Below, piece after piece: positions 6,421-13,830 of a stretch of 21,636 nucleotides of DNA. The translations under genes were made by a program, and so were the position numbers. Below the pieces are notes generated by a model that did no database searches, had not been told where the DNA came from, and was given only the letters and a program-made list of their open reading frames with translations. This DNA comes from a virus: positions 1 to 21,636 of the IMG/VR virus record IMGVR_UViG_3300010885_024721; one strand, given 5' to 3'. How positions within the stretch are numbered: position 1 is the first letter of the stretch; every line of letters starts with the position of its first letter.

Positions 6421-7245
6421 ATGGCAAGCGTATATGGAAGATTAGGTTTTAATTTTGATGCTAATAATACAGGCATACTATCTTTGTCGGAGGATGCAAT
6501 TGGGCATTTAAATACAGCCCCAAGTTTTTTACCGAATGAATGGCAAGTAACTGACCTTGCAAATTCTGACACGGATGGGTATTATAAAAATCCAACCGCA
6601 AACGTCTATACAACAATGTCTGCAAACGCAAACTTAATTTATATTACTGCAACTTCAAGTAATATTACTTTTCCTTTTGCTGTTTATGGTGAAGGTGCAA
6701 AATTAGCAAATACTGCCAATAGTTACATGATAACTTTGGATTCGTTTAAATCCCATACGGATAATCTTACTGTAAATTTAATTGAAGATGGTGGCACATC
6801 TGCAGCAGATTTTCCATATAGACAAAGTGCGTTAGGATATGGAAAATTTTTAATTTATTTAACATATCAAACTGATGGAATCTCTAATGCTTCTCCAGCT
6901 TTAGGTAGTTTTACCAGCTTGTTTGTCAATGAACAACTAGAATCAAACAATACAATAATCTATAATGATTTCATTACTCTGAATAATTCAATATCAATGG
7001 TTTCTGGTAATGCAGTTTCGAGTTTGTCTGGTGCTGCCATAAACGTAATTATTTCACACATTCAAACTGCAAATACTTTAATTGATACTAGAAGAACACA
7101 CGATGTTCAATTTTTTCAAAATAGTGGTGAGGTTCTTAAAGATTTTGGAGTTGTAGCTGAATTTTCAAATATGGGTGCCCTAGACACCAATCTTGCTAAT
7201 AATTATATTGGTTCCGACAAATTACTTACCAGACTTAACTCATAA
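6421..7245 (+). CDS. Putative virion structural protein between the spike and gp25
   Basis: This 274-residue protein has no fold I can name. It starts MASVYGRLGFNFDANNTG and has a strong ribosome site (AAAAGGAAA, about 6407-6415). Residues 40-130 look like mixed strands (NLIYITATSSNITFPFAVYG, YMITLDSF). The last 70 residues are helical with RRTHDVQFFQNSGEVLKDFG and then EFSNMGALDTNLANNYIGSDKLL. T4-like phages of aquatic bacteria tend to carry a similar unassigned protein next to gp25. It has no signal peptide or membrane segment. Its place in the operon makes a baseplate or neck component likely. The gene's stop overlaps a CATAAATA motif seven bases before the gp25 ATG. Confidence 0.8.
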   Translation: MASVYGRLGFNFDANNTGILSLSEDAIGHLNTAPSFLPNEWQVTDLANSDTDGYYKNPTANVYTTMSANANLIYITATSSNITFPFAVYGEGAKLANTANSYMITLDSFKSHTDNLTVNLIEDGGTSAADFPYRQSALGYGKFLIYLTYQTDGISNASPALGSFTSLFVNEQLESNNTIIYNDFITLNNSISMVSGNAVSSLSGAAINVIISHIQTANTLIDTRRTHDVQFFQNSGEVLKDFGVVAEFSNMGALDTNLANNYIGSDKLLTRLNS

Positions 7246-7248
7246 ATA
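7241..7248 (+). promoter_or_regulatory. Possible late-promoter box (CATAAATA) before gp25
   Basis: CATAAATA overlaps the TAA stop of the 6421 gene and ends four bases before the gp25 ATG. The first ten bases (CATAAATAGA) and the four-base gap match the motif at 221-228 on the other strand. A T4-type start from here would give a nearly leaderless message, so the site may instead reflect translational coupling. Confidence 0.3.
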
Positions 7249-7252
7249 GAAT

Positions 7253-7657
7253 ATGGCAACCGTAACCACAGATATTGTTAGAGATTTCAAAGACTTGGAC
7301 TTGAATTTTACCATTCATCCAATTCGAAAAGACATTAATAGAGCCATCGGACCGATGGCTGTTGTCAATTCCATTAAAAATCTCATACTTACAAATTACT
7401 ATGAAAGACCATTTCAACCAGATGTTGGTTCAAATGTTCGTAGATTATTGTTCGAAAATCTTGATAATATTACGGCAACTACTTTAAAAAATGAGATAGA
7501 GCGGACTATTGCAAACTATGAACCTAGAGCTACCGTTAAAGCTATAAATGTGAAAGCAGATTTTGACAATAATGGATTCAAAGTTTACTTAGAATTTTTC
7601 ATTGTAAACCAAACACAACCCATCATAATTAATTTTCTCCTTGAACGGATCCGATAA
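7253..7657 (+). CDS. 25: Baseplate wedge subunit gp25
   Basis: This 134-residue protein has the length of T4 gp25 (132) and the marks of the GPW/gp25 family. These include the N-terminal strand-turn (DLDLNFTIHPIRKDINRA), the conserved VVNSIKNLILTNYYERPFQP block followed by GSNVRRLLFE at about residues 38-69, and the EPR motif in YEPRATV (residues 89-95). gp25 forms the core of each wedge with gp6 and gp53 and contacts the first sheath ring, linking baseplate change to sheath contraction. There is no Shine-Dalgarno sequence just before the ATG; the previous stop lies seven bases upstream, so coupled translation is likely. The next gene starts immediately after the TAA. Confidence 0.95.
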   Translation: MATVTTDIVRDFKDLDLNFTIHPIRKDINRAIGPMAVVNSIKNLILTNYYERPFQPDVGSNVRRLLFENLDNITATTLKNEIERTIANYEPRATVKAINVKADFDNNGFKVYLEFFIVNQTQPIIINFLLERIR

Positions 7658-8074
7658 ATGGCCAACGCACGTTTACAAATTACAGACCTTGATTTTGATA
7701 CAATCAAGAATAATTTAAAATCTTACCTACAACAACAATCTGAATTTACAGATTATGATTTTGAAGGTTCTAGTTTGAATATCCTTTTGGATATTCTGGC
7801 TTACAACACCCATTACAATGCTTATTATTTAAACATGGTTGCCAATGAGGCATTCATGGATACCGCACTATTGCGTGATTCTGTTGTTTCACACGCTAAA
7901 ACATTGAATTATGTTCCGTTCTCATATTCTGCATCCAAATCAATTATAAATTTAACTGTAACGTCTTTAAATAACACACCAGGTACATTAACATTACCTA
8001 AAGGTTTTACTTTCAGTTCAAATTTAATCGATAACATATCATACAATTTTGTTACAATTAAGATGCAACGGTAA
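7658..8074 (+). CDS. 6: Baseplate wedge subunit gp6, N-terminal fragment (frameshifted)
   Basis: The 138 residues visible in this frame are the start of gp6, the V-shaped wedge protein that forms the baseplate inner ring. The conserved opening is clear: LDFDTIKNNLKSYLQQQ, then YDFEGSSLNILLDILAYNTHYNAYY and MDTALLRDSVVSHAKTLNYVP. The frame stops at 8072-8074 after a stretch (YNFVTIKMQR) whose last residues do not fit the family. The rest of gp6 continues in the next frame at once, starting at 8062 with DATVTK. Joining the two gives about 684 residues, close to T4 gp6 (660). The break therefore looks like one lost base, not a real gene end. If the sequence is correct, this product would lack most of the protein. 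Confidence 0.85.
   Translation: MANARLQITDLDFDTIKNNLKSYLQQQSEFTDYDFEGSSLNILLDILAYNTHYNAYYLNMVANEAFMDTALLRDSVVSHAKTLNYVPFSYSASKSIINLTVTSLNNTPGTLTLPKGFTFSSNLIDNISYNFVTIKMQR
8057..8074 (+). other. Frameshift point inside gp6
   Basis: The upstream frame reads att-aag-atg-caa-cgg-taa here. The downstream frame is closed by a TAA at 8059-8061 and is open from 8062. The shift must therefore fall between about 8060 and 8074. Adding one A to the AA at 8060-8061 restores ...VTIKDATVTK... and a continuous reading frame. There is no canonical X-XXY-YYZ slippery heptamer. Confidence 0.85.
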
Positions 8075-8127
8075 CAAAATCCAACTCATCATACTTTTTT
8101 GAAAATTTAGAAATCTATGAAGGTAGG

Positions 8128-9711
8128 TTGGTAGATTACGTTTATACATTCAATAGAAATTCTAATCCAAAATCCATCTTTACGTTACCAGATTCGAACA
8201 TCGACACAAATACATTGTTTGTAAGTGTAACTGATGTGAGTGGTAATTCAGCAACACAAGTTTATAATCAAGTTACGGAAATCTTAGATGTTGATTCAAC
8301 ATCACAAGTTTATTTTTTACAAGAGTCTAAAAAAGGTAATTATGAGATTTACTTTGGTGATGGTGTAATTGGTAAAGCTCTCACCGATGGCTCTACTGTT
8401 AGTGTCAATTATCTTGTAACTTCAGGTATACCTGCAAATTCTGTTGATGGATTTATTCCAGATTCTTCTATTGGTGGATTTACTAATACGTCAATTGAAG
8501 TTGTAGCTGTAGCTAGCGGCGGTGCAATTCGTGAATCAGTAGACTCAATTAAATATTCTGCGGCTGCACAGTATGCTAATCAAAACAGGTTGGTAACAAT
8601 TAAAGATTATGAAACATATATTCAGTCAAAATATCCAAGTATAGATTCTTTATCTGTTTGGGGTGGAGAAGATGAAACACCGCCAGTATATGGTAAAGTA
8701 TTTGTTGCATTAAAACCAAAAACAAATTATTTTATTTCTGAATTAGAAAAAGCTCGTATTGTTTCTGAAATCATTGACCCAAAATCTATTGTAACGGTTC
8801 AATCTGAAATTCGTGATCCAGAATTTTTATATTTGTCCGTTGAATCTTCTGTTCAATATGATCCAAGAAAAACAGTTTTATCTGAAGATGCAATTAAAAC
8901 AAATATTAGAAATGCAATTATATCCTATCGTGATACATTTTTAAATAAATTTGGTGCAAGTTTTGTTTTATCAAAACTTCAAGATAACATTGACGGAACA
9001 GATATTAATGCTATTATTGGTTCTGAATCGACTGTTCGTGTCCAACGTAGATTTGAACCATCGTTGAATCAATCAGCGAGTTACAATATTAATTTCAATG
9101 TGCCTTTACATCGTGGTACAATTACAAATAAATTAACATCAACTGAGTTTAATGTGCTTGATAACACAGGCACATTAAGAACGGCACAATTTGATGAATC
9201 ACCACAATCATTCACAGGTGTTTCTGAAATCCAAGTTATTGATCCTGGTTCCGGTTACATAACTGCACCAACAGTTACAATTAATGGTGACGGTAATGGT
9301 GCAACCGCAGAAGCAACCATTGTAAATGGTCGTATTCAAAAAATTACAATTACAAATCGTGGTTCTGAATACACTAGAGCAACTGTAACTATTTCTGATG
9401 GTAGTGGTTATGGCGCTTCAGCTCTTGCTGTTGTAGATGCTAAAATTGGTACATTAAGGACCATCTATTATGATTCATTGGCACAAAGACAAATTATCAA
9501 TGCTAGTGCCGGTACAATTTTTTATGATACTGGTATTGTTATTATTAACGATATAAGATTTTTAGCTGTTAGTTCAACTGACAATTTAATTCGTATGACA
9601 ATTGAAGCTGAAAAAGGTATCATTCAATCAAAAAGAAATACTATTATTACAATAGATGAAACAGACCCAACATCAATTGTTACCACACTATCAAAAAATA
9701 CTAAACAATAA
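8128..9711 (+). CDS. 6: Baseplate wedge subunit gp6, C-terminal fragment
   Basis: This frame carries the remainder of gp6. It is open from 8062. The first start-like codon is a TTG at 8128, giving 527 residues, but a genuine start there is doubtful. Features include YEIYFGDGVIGKALTDGSTV, typical of the baseplate J/gp6 family, and then KYSAAAQYANQNRLVTIKDYE and VWGGEDETPPVYGKVFVALKP, also family hallmarks. Near the end a GxGY beta-module pair is inserted (about 9222-9450: DPGSGYITAPTVTI, GRIQKITI). After this the protein ends with a strand-rich segment and a Lys-rich tail. The stop overlaps the next ATG (TAATG). With the upstream fragment this is one gp6 gene interrupted by a single-base frameshift. 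Confidence 0.88.
   Translation: MVDYVYTFNRNSNPKSIFTLPDSNIDTNTLFVSVTDVSGNSATQVYNQVTEILDVDSTSQVYFLQESKKGNYEIYFGDGVIGKALTDGSTVSVNYLVTSGIPANSVDGFIPDSSIGGFTNTSIEVVAVASGGAIRESVDSIKYSAAAQYANQNRLVTIKDYETYIQSKYPSIDSLSVWGGEDETPPVYGKVFVALKPKTNYFISELEKARIVSEIIDPKSIVTVQSEIRDPEFLYLSVESSVQYDPRKTVLSEDAIKTNIRNAIISYRDTFLNKFGASFVLSKLQDNIDGTDINAIIGSESTVRVQRRFEPSLNQSASYNINFNVPLHRGTITNKLTSTEFNVLDNTGTLRTAQFDESPQSFTGVSEIQVIDPGSGYITAPTVTINGDGNGATAEATIVNGRIQKITITNRGSEYTRATVTISDGSGYGASALAVVDAKIGTLRTIYYDSLAQRQIINASAGTIFYDTGIVIINDIRFLAVSSTDNLIRMTIEAEKGIIQSKRNTIITIDETDPTSIVTTLSKNTKQ
9222..9450 (+). repeat. GxGY beta-module pair in gp6
   Basis: The encoded pattern is a valine-rich strand, DPGSGY, APTVTI, GNGATAEATIVNGRI, then a second copy, NRGSEYTRATVTI. 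The same module recurs in the genes at 9711, 12265 and 13831. It resembles repeats known from many phage tail proteins and probably forms a small beta-domain exposed on the baseplate. Confidence 0.7.
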
Positions 9712-12251
9712 TGTCTGAACAAAAAACATCATTACTGATTAATCGTCAGGTACCGGAGTTTGTTCGGGACGAATACCCTACGTTTGTTAATTTTTTAGAA
9801 GCTTACTATGAGTTTTTGGAAAATAAACAAACTGGTAAAAATAATGATTTAGTCAATAAATCAAAAGACCTTCGTTATCTTTCAGATGTTGATTATTCAA
9901 TAAATCAATTTGAAGATAATTTCCTCAATACATTTGCTACTTTTTTACCTAAAGATGTTCAAGTAGACAAAGCCTTTTTAATTAAACAAATGTTACCTTT
10001 GTATCTTGCAAAAGGTAATGAGAAATCTTTTAAACTTCTTTTTAGATTGATTTTTAATGAAGAAGTTGAGGTTATAAAACCAAAATCAAACATACTTAGA
10101 GCATCTGATGGTAAATGGTTAATTGAAAAGGCTTTTAGAATTTCGCAAGGTGTTTTTAGCACATATACCGCAAATGGTAACACATCTTCTAGTGCAACTG
10201 CATCAGGCAATACAGTATTTAAAATGGCGCAAATTGCTGCGTCTGATGAAATAGCTGTTTATGTAAACGATGTTTTACAAACTTCTGGATACAATGTTCG
10301 CCGAGAATCAAAGAAGGTTGTGTTTAACACAGCACCTTCAGCCAATTCAACAATCAAAATTTTATATAATGATTTTAATTACGCACTTTTAGAAAATAGA
10401 AAAATTACAGGTTCTTCTTCTGGTGCAACAGCTATTGTTGAAAGAGCTGCACAAAAAACTGTCAATGCAAAATCTGCATTTGAATTATATGTAAACGACA
10501 AAACACTTGTTGGTAATTTTGATAATGGTGAATTTGCCACACTCAATATAATTGGCGATAATAATGAATTAATTAATATTCTTGTTTCTGGCTTATCGAC
10601 ACTTGCAACAATTAATGTCATTGAGGGTGGTGCTAGTTACAATGTTGGTGACCCCGTTATTATTACCGGTGGTGGTCAAACAGAAACAGCTGAGGCTATT
10701 GTTTCAGAAGTGTTTTCTGGATTCATTAACCAAATTCGTGTTCTTGCTGGTGGTGCGGGTTTCAAAACTGGTTCAAATGTTAGACTTGTTGGTGCTACCG
10801 CAAATGCATCACTAGTTCTTGCTATTGATGCTGTTGATGTTTCTGGTGCAAATAGTGCAAACACATTTGTTGTAGATACGACAAGAATTGCTAACTACGC
10901 TTCGATTAATATTAGTGATGCTGATTACGGTTTTCCCAACACATCCATATCAGAGAATGTTAGTTCACGAATCATAGATGCTTTGGCATTTTCAAATGTA
11001 GTGAGTATTGGTCCAATCACCAACGTGGCAATTTTGTTTGCTAATGCAATTTTTGCATCTGTTCCAACTGTTGATGCCGATTCAGCACCTTTCACAAATG
11101 GTGCTTCTGAAGAACAACACGTTTTATACACACGTTCAGTAGGAAGAATTTCTATTAATAACGGTGGTGATGGATATAGAATTGGTGATGAATTAATCTT
11201 CACTACAACAGGCAACATGAATTTTGGTTTTGGTGCTGCAGCTGCCGTAACCAATGTATCTTCAATAGGTACAATCACTAAAGTTGAATTGCAACCACCT
11301 AGAATTACTGGTACAGCAAATGTTTATGGCAATACAAATGTAACTGTTAGTGGCACAGGCACATTTTTCTTAGATGAGTTGCGTGTTGGTGATAGAATTA
11401 TCGTCAATAATGAATCACGTTTTATCAATACGATTACTTCAAATACATCACTCAATGTAAATGTGAATTTCAATTCAGCAACAACTGGTGGTGGAAAGAA
11501 AATTGGTTTGTATGGTGCCTTACCTGTTGGTGGTGTTAATTATGAATCAACTAAATTACCATTAATTACAGTTTCTTCTGTTAATGGTGCTAACGCCAAC
11601 TTGTCAGTAATTGCATTGATGGGTGATGGAGAAAATCTATTAGCAACAGCAGACCAGGATCCTGGTGCAGTTTTAAAAATTCGAGTTGTTAATGCTGGTG
11701 CTGGTTATCAAACACCACCAACAATTGATTTGACACAAAAGGGTGATGGTACCGCTACTGCAAACGCTTTGGTTGAACCAAGTTATGTTACCTTCCCTGG
11801 TCGTTGGACAACATCTGATAGTATTCTTTCTGCATCTGAACGTGTGATGCAAGGTAGAGATTATTATGTTGATTATGCATACGTCTTGGCTTCAAAAGTT
11901 GAATCTTCTAAATTTAAAGAATTATTCAAGAATCTAATTCACCCAGCAGGATTTAAACAATATGCCGATTTTAGGGTTGATGAAACTATTTTAGCTAGTA
12001 ATATATCGGTTCTTGGTTACTCAAGTAATGTTATCTCTGGAACTGTAAACACGAATAGTAGCATCTATGTAACAGGCACCAACACATTGTTCAATATTGC
12101 AAATACTAATAATGTCATTACAATTGGAACACAAATTGCAATTAACGCTGAAATCAGAACAATCAGTAGTATTTTGAGTAATACGACATTGCGAGTTTCT
12201 TCTGCCTTTACTCAAACCGCAAATAACCAAGAACTTATAATTGTTACATAA
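9711..12251 (+). CDS. Large baseplate wedge protein in the gp7 position
   Basis: This 846-residue protein lies between gp6 and gp8, the place of T4 gp7 (1032 residues), which braces the wedge. The N-terminal 150 residues are the conserved part: VPEFVRDEYPTFVNFLEAYYEF, LPKDVQVDKAF, YLAKGNEKSFKLLFRLIFNEEV and LRASDGKW. I recognise this start from T4-like phages of aquatic bacteria but cannot prove homology to T4 gp7. A short beta-module follows (residues about 175-225: VYVNDVLQTSGYNV, VVFNTAPSANSTIKILY). Then come three GxGY-type modules (10605-10836, 11141-11320, 11678-11782) and two copies of a VxGTxTxF module (near 11341 and 12050). A conserved helical block (SSKFKELFKNLIHPAGFKQYA) sits before the second copy. 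The start codon overlaps the gp6 stop. Confidence 0.82.
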   Translation: MSEQKTSLLINRQVPEFVRDEYPTFVNFLEAYYEFLENKQTGKNNDLVNKSKDLRYLSDVDYSINQFEDNFLNTFATFLPKDVQVDKAFLIKQMLPLYLAKGNEKSFKLLFRLIFNEEVEVIKPKSNILRASDGKWLIEKAFRISQGVFSTYTANGNTSSSATASGNTVFKMAQIAASDEIAVYVNDVLQTSGYNVRRESKKVVFNTAPSANSTIKILYNDFNYALLENRKITGSSSGATAIVERAAQKTVNAKSAFELYVNDKTLVGNFDNGEFATLNIIGDNNELINILVSGLSTLATINVIEGGASYNVGDPVIITGGGQTETAEAIVSEVFSGFINQIRVLAGGAGFKTGSNVRLVGATANASLVLAIDAVDVSGANSANTFVVDTTRIANYASINISDADYGFPNTSISENVSSRIIDALAFSNVVSIGPITNVAILFANAIFASVPTVDADSAPFTNGASEEQHVLYTRSVGRISINNGGDGYRIGDELIFTTTGNMNFGFGAAAAVTNVSSIGTITKVELQPPRITGTANVYGNTNVTVSGTGTFFLDELRVGDRIIVNNESRFINTITSNTSLNVNVNFNSATTGGGKKIGLYGALPVGGVNYESTKLPLITVSSVNGANANLSVIALMGDGENLLATADQDPGAVLKIRVVNAGAGYQTPPTIDLTQKGDGTATANALVEPSYVTFPGRWTTSDSILSASERVMQGRDYYVDYAYVLASKVESSKFKELFKNLIHPAGFKQYADFRVDETILASNISVLGYSSNVISGTVNTNSSIYVTGTNTLFNIANTNNVITIGTQIAINAEIRTISSILSNTTLRVSSAFTQTANNQELIIVT
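10605..11782 (+). repeat. Three GxGY-type beta-modules in the gp7-position protein
   Basis: Module 1 (10605-10836) has EGGASY, GDPVIITGGG, then a second half with LAGGAGF. Module 2 (11141-11320) has NNGGDGYRIGDELIF. Module 3 (11678-11782) has NAGAGYQTPPTIDL. They share the strand-GxGY-strand-Gly-rich loop-Ala-rich strand plan but are diverged in sequence, and they are separated by other modules. Confidence 0.65.
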
Positions 12252-12254
12252 ATA
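12247..12254 (+). promoter_or_regulatory. Possible late-promoter box (CATAAATA) before gp8
   Basis: CATAAATA overlaps the TAA stop at 12249-12251 and ends ten bases before the gp8 ATG. It has one mismatch to the T4 late box. The spacing to the ATG is short, and the AT-rich setting makes chance possible. Confidence 0.35.
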
Positions 12255-12264
12255 AAGAATTACT

Positions 12265-13818
12265 ATGGCGACTTCATACACATCCAAAAAACTCTCGTTC
12301 AATAACGCAGAACAATTTAAAGAATCTTTTGCCGAACCACAACCAACAGTCGGTTACTTGTTCATTGGCAATAATGTTCCCTATGCAAACGAAGCATCAC
12401 CGAATTCTATTGTAGATTCTACATCCGATGAGAAAACGGTGTGGGACAATATGTTTGCTGCAAAAAAGATAACCGGTAACGATGTAGAATTGGTTACTCC
12501 ACGCATCAATTGGACTGCAAACAGACGATATAAACAGTTCGATGATAGAATTTCAACTGACGATTTATTGACTGCCGATACTGGTTCTGGTGGTAACAGT
12601 CAACCAATGTATGTGTTGACAAGTCAAAGAAATGTATATAAGTGTTTGTCAAACAACGCCAATGTCGTTTCCACAGTAGAACCATCAGGTGACTACAATA
12701 CTGCCAATGGTACAATTTTTACAGCAGATGGTTATATTTGGAAATACCTATACAATGTTAAATCATCTAACAAATTTTTAACGACAAGTTGGATGCCTGC
12801 ACCAGTTTCAACTTCAAAACTTGACTACAATGTTAGTTCCACAAGTGTAATTGAAGGTGAGTTAACGACCATTATGGTCACAAATAGTGGTACAGGTTAT
12901 GCAAATCCAACAACCACGGCTGCAGCTTTTGGTACTGGTGTTTCAACTCTGTCTTTGACTAGTACCAATAATGTCGCTGCCAATATGTCTGTAAGTGGTA
13001 CAGGTATTGCAGTAGGCACAACCGTTGCAACTGTTAATTCAATATTAAATATCATTACAATTTCTTCTGCAACCACGGCAAATGGTGGTGGTTCAGGTAA
13101 TAATATTACATTTAACACCAGAGTTTATATTCCAGGTGATGGTTCTGGTGCAGTAGCCACCGCAAATATCGTAAATAGTTCTATCTCAAAAGTTACGATT
13201 GATGTAACTGGTATAGGATATTCATATGCCAATGCCATAATTTTTGGTTCTGGCACTGGTGCAAACGTAAGAGTTGTTTTACCACCAAAATCGGGTCACG
13301 GATTCAACCCAGCCAAAGAATTGGACGGTTCAAATGTCATGGTTTCTGAGAGAATTGGCCAAGTCGATGCATCAGAAAATGGACTAATTTCTACATCAAC
13401 TTCAATAAGACAGTATGGTTTGCTGAGAGACCCGTATAAATATGGTGCGAACACAGTAGTATCAGCAGCTAATGCAAATACTGTTATCTCTCAAACCGTT
13501 AATTTGACTCTGGTTGCTGGTTCTCCATTTACTTTAAATGAGTTTGTTTATCAAGGTAGTGCGGCGAATAATGCTTATTTTTATGGTTTTGTCAATTCAC
13601 AATCATCAAATGAGGTTCGCCTAATTAAGGTAAGAGGTGATGTTGCGGTTGGTGGCACTTTAATTGGTGCCACGTCAGGTGTTACTAGAACGGTCGTTAG
13701 AAGATACGACCCCGAGTTTGAACCATATACAGGTGATATAGAGTATGTCGAAAATGTTGCAAAAATTCAAAGAGCAGACGGTCAAGCCGAAAATATTAAA
13801 TTTGTTATCAGATTTTAA
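12265..13818 (+). CDS. 8: Baseplate wedge subunit gp8
   Basis: This 517-residue protein is gp8, which binds gp7 and gp10 in the wedge. The conserved N-terminal body covers roughly residues 1-200: EQFKESFAEPQPTVGYLFIG, KTVWDNMFAAKKITGNDV, RINWTANRRYKQFDD, MYVLTSQRNVYKCLSNN, GYIWKYLYNVKSSNKFLTTSWMP. T4 gp8 is 334 residues. The excess is mainly an inserted block (residues about 200-345) made of a GxGY module with another beta-module nested inside it. The C-terminal body resumes with DPYKYGANT and continues to the final TGDIEYVENVAKIQRADGQ stretch, which is typical of the family. The ATG has no strong ribosome site and follows the previous stop by 13 bases. Confidence 0.9.
   Translation: MATSYTSKKLSFNNAEQFKESFAEPQPTVGYLFIGNNVPYANEASPNSIVDSTSDEKTVWDNMFAAKKITGNDVELVTPRINWTANRRYKQFDDRISTDDLLTADTGSGGNSQPMYVLTSQRNVYKCLSNNANVVSTVEPSGDYNTANGTIFTADGYIWKYLYNVKSSNKFLTTSWMPAPVSTSKLDYNVSSTSVIEGELTTIMVTNSGTGYANPTTTAAAFGTGVSTLSLTSTNNVAANMSVSGTGIAVGTTVATVNSILNIITISSATTANGGGSGNNITFNTRVYIPGDGSGAVATANIVNSSISKVTIDVTGIGYSYANAIIFGSGTGANVRVVLPPKSGHGFNPAKELDGSNVMVSERIGQVDASENGLISTSTSIRQYGLLRDPYKYGANTVVSAANANTVISQTVNLTLVAGSPFTLNEFVYQGSAANNAYFYGFVNSQSSNEVRLIKVRGDVAVGGTLIGATSGVTRTVVRRYDPEFEPYTGDIEYVENVAKIQRADGQAENIKFVIRF
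12862..13290 (+). repeat. GxGY module interrupted by a nested VSGTGI module in gp8
   Basis: The first half encodes VTNSGTGYANPTTT, and the second half, GDGSGAVATANIVNSSI then GIGYSYANAIIFG, begins about 13132. Between them (about 12940-13125) is a different module: VAANMSVSGTGIAVGTTV, then NIITISSATTAN. The nesting suggests insertion of one module into another. Confidence 0.65.
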
Positions 13819-13830
13819 GGAAATTATTTA

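Noticed and set aside
8060-8074. Programmed -1 frameshift joining the gp6 halves
   Set aside because: No X-XXY-YYZ slippery sequence or clear downstream stem is visible, and the simplest explanation is one missing A.
8128-8130. TTG as a true start for an independent 527-residue protein
   Set aside because: An AAGG lies just upstream, but the frame is already open and family-like from 8062, so the fragment is better read as the rest of gp6.
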